A stretch of DNA of 47,971 bases from CAYLJJ01 sp964384025 (GCA_964384025.1 CAYLJJ010000047.1:1-47971), one strand, 5' to 3'; positions 15,728 through 24,436 are shown, counted from the stretch's first letter. Notes: generated by a model not told the origin, from the sequence alone. Program-made: numbers and translations.

Positions 15728-17343
15728 TGGCTGTCCTGATGATGAAGCGCCCAGAAGGCAGCGAGGAGAAGTTTGATCTGCGACCTCTGACCACGCTGGG
15801 ACGGCACCCAGAGCAGATGGTGCAGATCCTGGATCGAGTAGTCTCCAAGGAGCACGCCCTGATCACCTTGGCGGGAGGAAAATATTGGGTCCAAGACCGG
15901 GGCAGCCGCAATGGCACCTTTGTCAACGGAGTCAAGATCCAAGGTCGCACCCCTCTCAAACATGAGGACACTCTCACCCTGGGGAGCACCCAGCTTCGCT
16001 TTATCAAGCTCAGCCCCAAAGAGACCCGAGACGCTTTTCATCAGGTGACGATCCAGAGAGATATCGACACCGCGATCCGCAGCCGCCTCCAGGCCCCCAG
16101 CGATGATTTTCTACCTGAGCGTGAGTTGGAGGATGAGGCGATCTTGCGCAGCGACTATGAGAAGCTGCGAATCGCCTTTAACCTCAATCAGGCCCTGGGG
16201 ACTGAATTGGATATCGATCATCTGTTGGATCGTATCCTAGAGAAGGCTTTTGAGTTCACCAATGCAGATCGGGGCGCGATCCTCCTGATCAATTCCGAAG
16301 GGGTTCCCGAGCCCAGAGCGGTAAAGAACCGCAGAGACTCAGAGAAGTTGGCTCTCTCTCAGACCATCCTCAACGAGGTGATCGAGCACCACTATGGTCT
16401 GCTCTCCAGCGATGCCACCATTGACAGCCGCTTTGGAGCCGCTCAGAGCATCATGATGCAGGGGATTCGCAGCACCATGTGTGTTCCTCTGATGTATGAG
16501 GGGCAGCTCTTGGGGCTGATCCATTTAGATACACGCATCGCCACTGGGGTCTTTCATGAGAAGGACCTGAGGATCCTCACGGTCTTCGCCAACCAGGCCG
16601 CTCTTAAGATCGCCAACGCCACGCTGATCAAGCGCGCTGAGGATGAAGCGATCGCCCGACACAACCTCTCTCGGCTCCTCTCACCCAACCTCGTGGATGC
16701 GGTGGTTAAGGGAGTCATTCCGATGGAGGAGAAGGGAGGTGAGGAGCGGCAAGCGACGATCCTCTACCTAGATATCCGAGGTTTCACCGCAATGACAGGG
16801 CGAATGAGGCCCCAAGAGATGGTCTGTATGCTCAATGAGTATTTTGAGATCATGGTGGATATCATCTTTCACTTTGAGGGCACCCTAGACAAATTCATCG
16901 GAGATGAGATCATGGCGGTTTGGGGGGCTCCGGTGGAGCAGCCCAGACATCTGGAACAGGCGATGAAAGCTGCCTTAGCGATGATGCGCGCCTTAGAGGA
17001 TTTTAATCGCTTCCGAGAGGCCAATGGAGAGCAACTGATTCAAGCGGGCTGCGGCCTCAACTCAGGGAGCGTGGTGGCGGGCTATATGGGCTCCTCTCAG
17101 ACCCTCTCCTATACAGTTATGGGGAGTACGGTGAACCTAGCCGCGCGGCTCTGTAGCCAAGCGCGACCGGGGGAGATCTTAGTGAGCGATGCGGTGGTGG
17201 AGCGCCTGGGAGAGGCCCTGGTATTGGAGCCTCTGCCCCCTGTGGCCCTCAAAGGGATCGGAGCGCAGGTGCCGATCTATCGCATTGAAGCTTTTAAGGA
17301 GGCTGAAGAGGTCGATTTCACTACGAGCCTCTCTATGGCTTAG
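15727..17343 (+). CDS. FHA-GAF-class III adenylate/guanylate cyclase
   Basis: A 538-residue cytoplasmic signalling enzyme. FHA domain at about 20-95 with GRHP (25-28), S40-K-E-H43 and RNGTFVNG, able to bind phospho-Thr. GAF domain at about 155-305 (NADRGAILLIN ... MCVPLMYEGQLLGLIHLD). Class III cyclase at about 340-520 with metal aspartates D349 (YLDIRGFT) and D393 (IGDEIMAVWG), purine-selecting K389 and the VNLAARL segment. The Lys plus the Thr of YTVMG favour ATP, so cAMP is the likely product. The FHA domain suggests control by a Ser/Thr kinase such as the one at 7867-10446 (inference). It is the last gene of the run; a convergent gene follows after 139 bases. Confidence 0.93.
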   Translation: MAVLMMKRPEGSEEKFDLRPLTTLGRHPEQMVQILDRVVSKEHALITLAGGKYWVQDRGSRNGTFVNGVKIQGRTPLKHEDTLTLGSTQLRFIKLSPKETRDAFHQVTIQRDIDTAIRSRLQAPSDDFLPERELEDEAILRSDYEKLRIAFNLNQALGTELDIDHLLDRILEKAFEFTNADRGAILLINSEGVPEPRAVKNRRDSEKLALSQTILNEVIEHHYGLLSSDATIDSRFGAAQSIMMQGIRSTMCVPLMYEGQLLGLIHLDTRIATGVFHEKDLRILTVFANQAALKIANATLIKRAEDEAIARHNLSRLLSPNLVDAVVKGVIPMEEKGGEERQATILYLDIRGFTAMTGRMRPQEMVCMLNEYFEIMVDIIFHFEGTLDKFIGDEIMAVWGAPVEQPRHLEQAMKAALAMMRALEDFNRFREANGEQLIQAGCGLNSGSVVAGYMGSSQTLSYTVMGSTVNLAARLCSQARPGEILVSDAVVERLGEALVLEPLPPVALKGIGAQVPIYRIEAFKEAEEVDFTTSLSMA

Positions 17344-17387
17344 GGCTCAAGGTCTACAATTGACACTACTCATATAAATCTATGCTG

Positions 17388-17414
17388 TTTTTTGCAAAAA
17401 AACGCGAAGGTTCG
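17388..17414. terminator. A/T palindrome between convergent genes, possible weak terminator
   Basis: TTTTTTGCAAAAAA (17388-17401) is a perfect palindrome, followed by a small CGAA-GG-TTCG hairpin. It lies in the AT-rich gap between the cyclase gene and the convergent lipoprotein gene. The stem is weak; the terminator role is inferred from position. Confidence 0.3.
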
Positions 17415-17482
17415 TATGTTCACATGAATTCTCACAAATAAGCACTTTCTGGGCAAAAACACTGATACCCATGATCGCCTGA

Positions 17483-18676
17483 TTAATCACAGGCGAAACC
17501 ATACTCGCAATGAGCAGAGATACAGTCAAAAGAAGCACACTCTTCATCTACGGTACATGGAGAGCCAAGGCTCTTGAGGGCTTGGCATCTATTGTTGATG
17601 CAGCCTGCTTCATATCCGCAAGGTTCGCTGAATTCATCGGGTTCACAGCGTTCACCAAGGGCAGGGATTCGCTCACAGCGCCCGTTGTAGATATCATTAT
17701 TAAACTTACAGTATAGGCCCTCGGCGCAGGGGTTGGGGGTGCCAAAAGCGCAGCGCGCGCCCAATGGGGCGGGTGTAGCGCATACACCCTCATCACCGCT
17801 GAGCACACAAGAGAGGCCCTCTTGGCAGGCGTTGCCGCCGATATGCATCCCGCAGGCTTCGTTGAGGCCCTGGGCGAACTGCTCCGAGTTGGACCGGCAG
17901 GTCCCCTCTACCCCCTCGCCCAACAAACAGAACAGGCCCTCCTGACAGGCATCGCTCCAAGCACAATCACCCCCCTCGGGCTGAGCAGGGCCGCAGATCC
18001 CAAGGACGCAGGAGAGCCCCCATTCACAGTCGCGGTTTGAGAAGCAGGCCTGCCCCTCTGGGTGGCGTGGTTGGCAAACGCCAAAGCAGGGATCCACGAT
18101 GTCGCAGAAGCCATTATCTGCGCAGACCTCATCCATCACACAGTGGGCGTTGGTGGGCAGCGCGCCAGCAAAGAGATCACGACAAGTGGGAGGAAAACCC
18201 TGATCGAGATGACGGCAGGGGAGCATCTCAAGCGCGTCGAGGCAGGCCTCCATATGCTCAGGGTGTTGAACCCAGAGGCTCTGAGCGGTCCAAGCTTCTG
18301 CCATCCAGACGAGATCCAAGGCGCGGCGTGCCTGTTGCCCTGGGCTGCAGCTGTCATAGGGGGAGAGGCGCAGCCCCGCGCGGCCAAAGCAGGCCTTACG
18401 TCGTTCACATTCGATGGCAGCGGCGGCTTGAGCGAAGCCCTCGATCCAATCGGAGCCGCCGTCAGGCTCTGGGGGCTCAGAGTCTGCTGTAATGGCGTCT
18501 GAGATGATGGCGGAATCTAAGACGATGGCGGAATCTGAAACGATATCCGATGCCTGCACCACCGCATCGGAGATTGAAGGAGCACGAATGTCAAAGTACA
18601 TCGGGGGCTCATCTCCTTCGTCATTGTCATCACAAGCGGTAAAGGTGAAAAGCGCGAGGAAAAGGCTGAGACGCAT
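17483..18676 (-). CDS. Cys-rich lipoprotein with serial disulfide modules
   Basis: A 397-residue surface lipoprotein of unknown function. I start at ATG 18676, preceded by GGAGAG, because the signal peptide MRLSLFLALFTFTAC (lipobox Cys15) begins there; upstream in-frame codons look non-coding. An acidic spacer with repeated SDAI/DSAI motifs follows. From about residue 165 it is a chain of Cys modules (CVMDEVCADNGFC, CFSNRDCEWGLSCVLGIC, CAWSDACQEGLFC, CQEGLSC, CAEGLYC), similar to dickkopf-like modules in myxobacterial secreted proteins. An inverted repeat CGCCTG/CAGGCG (17476-17481 and 17490-17495) spans the stop codon. Confidence 0.82.
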   Translation of the reverse strand: MRLSLFLALFTFTACDDNDEGDEPPMYFDIRAPSISDAVVQASDIVSDSAIVLDSAIISDAITADSEPPEPDGGSDWIEGFAQAAAAIECERRKACFGRAGLRLSPYDSCSPGQQARRALDLVWMAEAWTAQSLWVQHPEHMEACLDALEMLPCRHLDQGFPPTCRDLFAGALPTNAHCVMDEVCADNGFCDIVDPCFGVCQPRHPEGQACFSNRDCEWGLSCVLGICGPAQPEGGDCAWSDACQEGLFCLLGEGVEGTCRSNSEQFAQGLNEACGMHIGGNACQEGLSCVLSGDEGVCATPAPLGARCAFGTPNPCAEGLYCKFNNDIYNGRCERIPALGERCEPDEFSEPCGYEAGCINNRCQALKSLGSPCTVDEECASFDCISAHCEYGFACD

Positions 18677-18805
18677 GGGCTCTCCGTAGCTAAGCGAGGC
18701 AAATTTTATAACATCAACGAGGTATCCGGTCTGCTGCTCCCAAACCCCCAGCCGAGGAACTGCGCCTCCTTGCGGGCTCGTAAGCACCCCATCGATTTTT
18801 AAAGG

Positions 18806-18849
18806 AGTTGCTCAATAAGTTTGCATGCAACTGCTTAAGCGGTTATATG
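18806..18849 (+). promoter_or_regulatory. Putative promoter and ArsR operator
   Basis: AGTTGC (18806-18811) and GCAACT (18827-18832) form an inverted repeat, with further palindromes TTGCATGCAA (18821-18830) and GCTTAAGC (18833-18840). TTGCAT (18821-18826) and TATATG (18844-18849) are 17 bases apart and could serve as -35 and -10 boxes. ArsR repressors usually bind such dyads over their own promoter. Confidence 0.4.
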
Positions 18850-18886
18850 GTCCTGCTCAAGCCGCTGCTCTTCAAAGGAGATCTCA

Positions 18887-19264
18887 ATGCGCCCTTTGGC
18901 TGCCACCTTTAAGGCCCTCTCTGAAGAGACGCGCTTACAGATGCTCGGCCTGCTCCTTCAGGAGGGCGAGATGTGTGTCTGTGACTTTATGGAGGTGTTG
19001 GAGATCAGCCAGTCTAAAGCTTCTCGCCACCTTCGACGCTTGGTCAGCGCTGGGCTCTTAGAGGATCGTCGTGAGGCGGTCTGGGTCTATTTTCGTATCC
19101 ATGCTCAACCCCAAGCCCAGCAAGCGACTCTCCTGACGCTCCTCCCCGAGCTGCTTGAGGGGCGGCTCTCTCCTCAGCTGTTTGAGCGCCTCAACGGCTG
19201 GCGGAGGCGCAAAGCTGAGGGGGTGCTCTGTTTAAAACGAAGCACCGCTGAGAAGTTACGATGA
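18887..19264 (+). CDS. ArsR-family metalloregulator
   Basis: A 125-residue winged-helix repressor. The recognition region is ISQSKASRHLRRLVSAGLLEDRREAVWVYFR. Just before it, C30-V-C32-D (EMCVCDFMEVL) matches the As(III)/Sb(III)-sensing ELCVCDL motif of classical ArsR proteins, so thiophilic metalloid binding is expected to release DNA. The ATG has AAAGGAGA upstream. Its stop overlaps the ATG of the permease gene (ATGA), and the dyads upstream are a plausible self-operator. Later Cys residues are not needed for the canonical sensor. Confidence 0.9.
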   Translation: MRPLAATFKALSEETRLQMLGLLLQEGEMCVCDFMEVLEISQSKASRHLRRLVSAGLLEDRREAVWVYFRIHAQPQAQQATLLTLLPELLEGRLSPQLFERLNGWRRRKAEGVLCLKRSTAEKLR

Positions 19265-20433
19265 GAGAGCGCAATAAGCTGCTCCTGATGTTGGGGATCT
19301 TCGCGGTGAGCTGGAGCCTCCCGCTGGAGAGCCCCCGCTTTATAGAGGCCCTGACTGAGAGCCTCCATCTGCTGCGCTGGTATGCTCAAGAGCATGTGAT
19401 CCTCTGTCTCCTACCCGCCTTCTTTATCGCAGGAGCCATCGCCGTCTTTCTCAGCCAAGGTGCGGTGATGAAGCACCTTGGCCCTCAAGCTCGGCGCTTG
19501 GTCGCTTACCCTGTCGCCGCGCTCTCAGGCGGTATCCTGGCGGTCTGCTCCTGTACGATCCTGCCGCTCTTCGCCAGCATCTATAAGCGAGGGGCGGGCC
19601 TGGGTCCCGCCAGCGCTTTCCTCTACTCTGGCCCCGCCATCAACGTGATGGCGATCATCCTCACCGCCCAAATCTTGGGCTTTGAGCTGGGCATCGCGCG
19701 AGCTCTGGCGGCGGTCCTCTTCTCTCTGCTCATCGGCTTGATGATGGCCCTCCTCTTTCGTAAGGAGGAGAGCGCTCGCAGCACAGCCGGGACAGTTCAG
19801 ATCTTGGAGTCGCTCGGGGGGCGACGACCTGGACAAGATGCTCTCAGCTTCGCCGCGATGTTGGCCCTGCTGATCTTCGCCAACTGGGCTGAGCCCAGGG
19901 TGGGCAGCGGCGCCTTCTGGAGCGCCATCCACTCGGCTAAGTGGGGCCTCACCGGCCTCTCGCTGCTCCTGCTTTTCTTTGTGCTCTGGCGCTGGTTTGA
20001 GCGGGATGAGCTTGAGGAGTGGGTTGAGTCAAGCTGGGACTTCGCCAAGCAGATCATGCCGCTCCTCTTCGCCGGGGTGTTGGTGGCAGGCTTTCTCTTA
20101 GGCGGCCCCGATGGTGGACAGGGGCTTATCCCTCAGCGCTGGGTGAGCGAGATGGTGGGAGAGAACAGCCTCTCCGCTAACCTCTTCGCCTCGGTGGCGG
20201 GTGCCCTGATGTACTTCGCGACGCTCACCGAGGTGCCGATTCTCAAGGGCCTGCTCAACGCGGGGATGGATCAAGGTCCCGCCCTGGCTCTTCTCCTGGC
20301 GGGGCCGGCACTCTCTCTCCCCAATATGCTGGTGATCCACAGCGTCTTGGGCGTCCGTAAGACCCTGGCCTTCAGCGGCTTGGTGGTGCTGCTCTCCAGC
20401 ACCGCAGGTTTGATGTATGGATCTCTCTTTTAA
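19261..20433 (+). CDS. DUF318/ArsP-type permease
   Basis: A 390-residue membrane protein with about eight to ten hydrophobic helices. It has the family signature CSCTILPLFASIYKRGAG followed by LGPASAFLYSGPAINVMAI, and a second half with FATLTEVPILKGLLNAGM and LLAGPALSLPN. The family (PF03773) includes ArsP exporters of trivalent organoarsenicals and permeases of unknown substrate. Cotranscription with a Cys-type ArsR and a small thioredoxin supports metalloid export, but the substrate is inferred. It overlaps arsR by four bases and the thioredoxin gene follows after 11 bases. Confidence 0.85.
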   Translation: MRERNKLLLMLGIFAVSWSLPLESPRFIEALTESLHLLRWYAQEHVILCLLPAFFIAGAIAVFLSQGAVMKHLGPQARRLVAYPVAALSGGILAVCSCTILPLFASIYKRGAGLGPASAFLYSGPAINVMAIILTAQILGFELGIARALAAVLFSLLIGLMMALLFRKEESARSTAGTVQILESLGGRRPGQDALSFAAMLALLIFANWAEPRVGSGAFWSAIHSAKWGLTGLSLLLLFFVLWRWFERDELEEWVESSWDFAKQIMPLLFAGVLVAGFLLGGPDGGQGLIPQRWVSEMVGENSLSANLFASVAGALMYFATLTEVPILKGLLNAGMDQGPALALLLAGPALSLPNMLVIHSVLGVRKTLAFSGLVVLLSSTAGLMYGSLF

Positions 20434-20444
20434 GGAGCCTAAAG

Positions 20445-20687
20445 ATGATTGAACTCAAAGTGTTGGGGACCGGCTGCGCTAAGTGCAGGAAGCTCTATCA
20501 GTTGGCCCAGGAGGGGATCAGTCGCGCTGCTCTAGAAGCGACGCTGAGCAAGGTAGAGGAGATCGATGAGATCTTGAGCTATGGAGTGATGATGACCCCC
20601 GCGCTCCTGATCAATGGTGAGCTTAAGTCCAGCGGCCGTCTGCCCAAGGTCCAGGAGATCGAGGCTTGGATCAAGGCTGCTCTTTAA
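20445..20687 (+). CDS. Small thioredoxin-fold protein (TM0996/MTH895 type)
   Basis: An 80-residue redox protein. C11-A-K-C14 sits after the first strand (LKVLGTGCAKCRKL), and MMTPALLINGELKSSGR carries the cis-Pro. Such mini-thioredoxins are commonly found with DUF318 permeases and ArsR regulators, where they may handle thiol-bound metalloids; the exact role is not established. AAGGAG lies seven bases before the ATG. The stop overlaps by four bases the stop of the convergent ferredoxin reductase gene. Confidence 0.88.
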   Translation: MIELKVLGTGCAKCRKLYQLAQEGISRAALEATLSKVEEIDEILSYGVMMTPALLINGELKSSGRLPKVQEIEAWIKAAL

Positions 20688-22087
20688 TCTTTTCCCAGGA
20701 GCATCAACATAAACTCGGTGTCGTTCATCTTGCTGCGAGGTGCGTTACGGCGCGCTCCACGGTGAGTCTCTACTTCATCTAAGAGCTTCCAGTCCGCGAA
20801 GCTCACCTGACCGCGGTTGCGCTCATGCAGCAGCTCCCCAATGGCATTCATGGGAGGCAGCTCACGGGCGAGCACCTGCCCCGCCTTCCAATCCTTCAGC
20901 ATCTGAGCGACCACCTGCGCTGAGGCTCGGCGATGCTTACCGATCTGACCTTGGGGGCCATCCTTGGCCCAGCCTACGACATATTCGTTGGGTAGACGCT
21001 CTTCCTCAGGCCAACTGACCACGCGGCCCTCTACATTGGCGATGAGCTTACGCCGCTCGTCAAAGGGGACCCCCTGGATCGGTCGCCCAAGGAAGCCGAT
21101 GGCACTGAGCATCATCTGCGTTGGGCGCTCCTCAAAGCGACCGCTGGGCTTGGGAACAACGCGGCCCTCCTCGTTCAAGCTGGGCTCCATAACCTCTACC
21201 TTCAACCCTCGAATGCGCCCCTGCCGGTCTTGGAGGACCTCACGCACCTGACGCCAAAAGCCGATGCGCAGCCGCGCCCGAGGTGCTTCTGGAGCTGGGC
21301 GCTTCAGATAGCCCTGGAAGATCTTCATATTTCGATGGGCCGCGTGACGAGGGCTGCTCTTAAGCTGGGCCTCGCTGAGAGGATCCAGCTCCATATCCTC
21401 GGGATCGATGATGATCTCTAGATCTTTGATCTTGCCCAGCTCGGCCAACTCTTTTGGGGTGAAGGTGGCTTGGGCGGGTCCCCCTCTGCCCAGGAGCAGA
21501 ACCTCTTTGACTTGACTCTTCTGGAGCGCCTTGAGAGCGTGCTCTGCGAGATCTGTCTGCACCAAACTCTCTGGATCATGGAGTAGGATGCGGCTGAGAT
21601 CCCCAGCAACATTGCCATGCCCCACGACAACAGCTTGTTCTCTATCCAAGAGGAACTGAGCTTTGCTGTAATCGGGGTGGCTGTTGTACCAACCCACAAA
21701 GACCATCGCCGGAGCGCAGCCCTCGGCATACTCTCCAGGGACCCCTAAGCGGCGGCTGGCCTCATTACCAACGGCGTAGATGATCTGGTCATAGTGAGCC
21801 CGCAGCTCATCAGCTTGGAGATCTCTCCCCAAGGTCACGTTACCAAAGAAGCGGAAGTTCTCCCTCTCTGCAGCAGCCTCATAGGATTTGGTAATCCTCT
21901 TCACTGACTGATGATCAGGCGCTACACCGGAGCGAATCAAGCCAAAGGGGGTCGCGAGGCGCTCAAACATATCGATGTAGACCTCAACCTCCTTCTGTCT
22001 CATTAGGGACTCTGCAGCGTAGAAGCCTGAAGGACCAGATCCCACAATAGCGACTCTCAGAGGACGGCTCTCTCCCGGAACGCTCAT
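20684..22087 (-). CDS. Ferredoxin/adrenodoxin-NADP+ reductase (FprA type)
   Basis: A 467-residue FAD enzyme that moves electrons between NADPH and ferredoxin. FAD-binding VAIVGSGPSGFYAAE lies near the N-terminus, then the family-specific FGLIRSGVAPDHQSVKRI, the NADP-binding VVVGHGNVAGDLSRIL, and VVGWAKDGPQGQIGKHR near the C-terminus. Length and motif order fit adrenodoxin reductase/FprA rather than the plant-type FNR. The ATG has GGAGAG upstream. No ferredoxin gene is adjacent. The divergent PEGA gene starts 112 bases away. Confidence 0.93.
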   Translation of the reverse strand: MSVPGESRPLRVAIVGSGPSGFYAAESLMRQKEVEVYIDMFERLATPFGLIRSGVAPDHQSVKRITKSYEAAAERENFRFFGNVTLGRDLQADELRAHYDQIIYAVGNEASRRLGVPGEYAEGCAPAMVFVGWYNSHPDYSKAQFLLDREQAVVVGHGNVAGDLSRILLHDPESLVQTDLAEHALKALQKSQVKEVLLLGRGGPAQATFTPKELAELGKIKDLEIIIDPEDMELDPLSEAQLKSSPRHAAHRNMKIFQGYLKRPAPEAPRARLRIGFWRQVREVLQDRQGRIRGLKVEVMEPSLNEEGRVVPKPSGRFEERPTQMMLSAIGFLGRPIQGVPFDERRKLIANVEGRVVSWPEEERLPNEYVVGWAKDGPQGQIGKHRRASAQVVAQMLKDWKAGQVLARELPPMNAIGELLHERNRGQVSFADWKLLDEVETHRGARRNAPRSKMNDTEFMLMLLGKD

Positions 22088-22123
22088 TCAGCTCTCCTTA
22101 GAAATTTGGACCATGGAGGATCG

Positions 22124-22152
22124 GTGGGCTTGCTTCGGAGATCAAGCCCCAC
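22124..22152. other. Hairpin in the divergent gap upstream of the PEGA gene
   Basis: GTGGGCTTG (22124-22132) pairs with CAAGCCCCAC (22143-22152) with one bulged C. A competing pairing of GGTGGGCT (22123-22130) with AGCCCACC (22161-22168) is possible, so two alternative stems exist in the leader before 22200. Confidence 0.4.
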
Positions 22153-22199
22153 TTCCACAGAGCCCACCGCTCGCTCTCGTTTCGTGCTACTTTTCAGGG

Positions 22200-23354
22200 A
22201 TGCTGCTCATTCTTCTTCTGCTTCTCAACCCCCGACCTCCCGTTGATCCCCCCCGGCTCTGGATCGCTCCTCTCTCCACCGCTGAAGAACCTGGTGCCCA
22301 GCTCCTAAAGAAGAGCCTAGAGGCTCAGATCCGAACAGCGCTGCGCAAGAAGCCTCGGCTGCGGATGATCGGCCCTGAAGAGCCCCTGCTGCGTTTTAAA
22401 GCGGGAGAAGAAGATCCCCGAGTTGAACGAGCGGAGACTCTACGGATCCAGGGAGAGCGCCTCTTCGCCGCGCAGCGCTGGGCTGAGGCTCGGAGAGATC
22501 TGAGAGACGCCCTCAAGCTCTATGAGCTGGCTCTGCCCTCGGTGCATAAACTAGAGGCTCTGGCGCGTTGTCTAGCCTGGCTGGGTAGCCTGGATCTGAG
22601 AGAGGGGGAACAGACCCGCGCTGATCTCAGGTTGCGTCATGCAGGCTTACTGGCCGGAGATCTCAGCCTCTTTGAGGCCCTGCCTGAGGAGAGCCGCGCG
22701 AGCATCCAACGCCTCCTTAAGAAGAAGAGAGGGAGGCGCTCTCGGCTCAAGATCCTCAGTGAACCTCCAGGCGCTCAGCTCTTTATCGATGGGGTTGAGC
22801 AGGGGAAGACCCCCCTGACCATCAAGAGGGCTTGGCGTAATCAGCCCCTCTATGTGGTCATCAAACATCCTCAAGCGGGCTGGGCTGGAACACGCTTTAT
22901 CCCTAAGAAGCGCCGGGAGACCCTTAAGCTACAGGCTCGTGAGTGGCTGGGGGAGCCAGAGGTAAAGCCGCTGCCCCCAGGGACCCTCATCGCTCTACGG
23001 CAGCAGCTCGCTGGGGGGGACCTAGAGTCAGAGGAGCTTCAGGAACACCTCAAAGTCGCGCTCCTCCATGCCCCCGCAGACTATCTGCTCTTTAGCCATA
23101 TCCAGAAGGGAGAGGGGAGGCTTCAGCTTAAAAGTTTGCTGCTCTCTCCGCGCGCACGGAGCCTCCTTCAACTCCCCGACATCAAACTCCCTGGGAGCGT
23201 CTCAGGGCTCTTTGTCAGCGCTCTGAGCCTCGCTCAGAGTCTAGACGCCAGCTTAGATGGGCTGGCCAAACAAGCGACGGCGAAGCCGCTGAAGCGGCGG
23301 AGGCCTCGCAGAGCGCGAAAGAAGCGCAGAAAGCACCGAAAGGGGAGGAGATGA
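22200..23354 (+). CDS. PEGA-domain protein with basic C-terminal tail
   Basis: A 384-residue, probably exported protein. I start at ATG 22200, where MLLILLLLLNPRPP gives a signal peptide; the longer ATG at 22113 would read through a hairpin-rich leader and has no ribosome-binding site. Residues about 75-180 are helical and TPR-like. The PEGA domain follows (LKILSEPPGAQLFIDGVEQG, TPLTIKRAW), a beta fold common on envelope proteins. The last roughly 20 residues are almost all Arg and Lys (RRRPRRARKKRRKHRKGRR), suggesting contact with an acidic polymer or phospholipid head groups. It overlaps the next gene by four bases (ATGA). Confidence 0.72.
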   Translation: MLLILLLLLNPRPPVDPPRLWIAPLSTAEEPGAQLLKKSLEAQIRTALRKKPRLRMIGPEEPLLRFKAGEEDPRVERAETLRIQGERLFAAQRWAEARRDLRDALKLYELALPSVHKLEALARCLAWLGSLDLREGEQTRADLRLRHAGLLAGDLSLFEALPEESRASIQRLLKKKRGRRSRLKILSEPPGAQLFIDGVEQGKTPLTIKRAWRNQPLYVVIKHPQAGWAGTRFIPKKRRETLKLQAREWLGEPEVKPLPPGTLIALRQQLAGGDLESEELQEHLKVALLHAPADYLLFSHIQKGEGRLQLKSLLLSPRARSLLQLPDIKLPGSVSGLFVSALSLAQSLDASLDGLAKQATAKPLKRRRPRRARKKRRKHRKGRR

Positions 23355-23890
23355 GTCGCAAAAAAGCCCTGTCTGTCCTTGATCGTCTCAAGCCGAGGGA
23401 GGCCCGCAGCGTACTCACACGCCTGCTCTCAGCGCACCCTGAGCTGATCTTTGAGGCTGAGGAGTTGGCTCGCGCCCGCCTTGCTGAGCAGGGGGCTGAT
23501 GAGTTCGCGCAGAGCTTTCAGAGGAGCTTGATGCAGCTCAAGCTGCCCAAAGCTCAAGAGGGAGAAGATCTAGAGGAGCAGCTCTGGAAACAGGTTCTGA
23601 AGATCAGCACCCCTTTTATCCACGATATTCAAAGGCAGATCGGCCTGGGTCTGGAGGAGAACGCCCTAGAGCTGTGTAAAGGTGTGCTTCAGGGGCTCTA
23701 TCATACTCAGGCCTTTGAGCAGGTCTCAGATTTTAAGAAGGAGGTGGTGGCTCTGTTCCTGAGCCGCTGGGCAAGAGCCCACAGTCCCGGACGAGAGCGT
23801 CTGAGGCCCCCCTTCCCCATGCAGTTTGTGGATGAGGAGATGCCTGAGTGGCGAGGTTGGATAGAGCACTGCCTTAATAAGGAGGCTTAA
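23351..23890 (+). CDS. Hypothetical helical protein coupled to the PEGA gene
   Basis: A 179-residue soluble protein I do not recognise. It has no signal peptide, is predicted mostly helical, and begins SRKKALSVLDRLKPREARSVL. Charged amphipathic helices run throughout and the C-terminus is Trp-containing (MPEWRGWIEHCL). The start overlaps the PEGA gene stop, so the two are translationally coupled and may act together. A convergent thioesterase gene ends 17 bases downstream. Confidence 0.75.
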   Translation: MSRKKALSVLDRLKPREARSVLTRLLSAHPELIFEAEELARARLAEQGADEFAQSFQRSLMQLKLPKAQEGEDLEEQLWKQVLKISTPFIHDIQRQIGLGLEENALELCKGVLQGLYHTQAFEQVSDFKKEVVALFLSRWARAHSPGRERLRPPFPMQFVDEEMPEWRGWIEHCLNKEA

Positions 23891-23907
23891 GCTCCACCTC
23901 CTGAGTT

Positions 23908-24336
23908 TCAACCTCGCGACTTTGATCGATGGCTGGAGAAAGCCTCAAGAACAAAGCTGGGCAGTGAGCAGGCTTTTCGAAGCTTACGGTCCAGGTGAAT
24001 ACCCACGAGTTCCGATGTAGCCAGCTCTACGCCCGTCTCAGCGTTGCGCATACTGTGGAAGAATCGGATCGACTTGTCCCTGATCTCAAGGACCCTAGAC
24101 CGGATCACCAGCAGATCACCGACGAGCGCCTCTGCCTTGTACTTGATGGTCTGCTCAACAGCGACCATGCCCTTGTTCTCTTCGCGGATATATTCAGAAG
24201 TGATACCCAGAGAGGAGAACAGATGCCAAGTGCCCTCGTCGAACTTCGCGGTATACCACTGCACGTTCATATGGCCCATATGGTCAAGGTGAACCGGATA
24301 CACAACTCCTCTATATGTTTCAATCATATGTTCCAT
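23908..24336 (-). CDS. Hot-dog-fold acyl-CoA thioesterase (4HBT/YbgC type)
   Basis: A 142-residue enzyme expected to hydrolyse acyl-CoA or acyl-ACP. The signature YPVHLDHMGHMNVQWYTAKFD contains the catalytic Asp18 and the GHMN loop, followed by MVAVEQTIKYKAEALVGDLL and the dimer strand region. I start at ATG 24336, with AAAGG upstream. The frame is open further to 24450 but there it runs through AT-rich sequence (ISIYCTIIATQINPDFDYSN) and into the upstream gene, so the extension is likely leader. It is the last gene of the long minus-strand run. Confidence 0.85.
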   Translation of the reverse strand: MEHMIETYRGVVYPVHLDHMGHMNVQWYTAKFDEGTWHLFSSLGITSEYIREENKGMVAVEQTIKYKAEALVGDLLVIRSRVLEIRDKSIRFFHSMRNAETGVELATSELVGIHLDRKLRKACSLPSFVLEAFSSHRSKSRG

Positions 24337-24436
24337 CAAATCATTTACCTTTGAATCTTGGTTTGAGTAATCAAAGTCTGGGTTAATCTGCGTTGCAATA
24401 ATTGTGCAATAGATCGAGATAAAGAAGGCTTGGATC

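Noticed and set aside
17360..17365. Consensus TTGACA on the plus strand
   Set aside because: No -10 box at a suitable distance, and it would fire antisense into a convergent gene.
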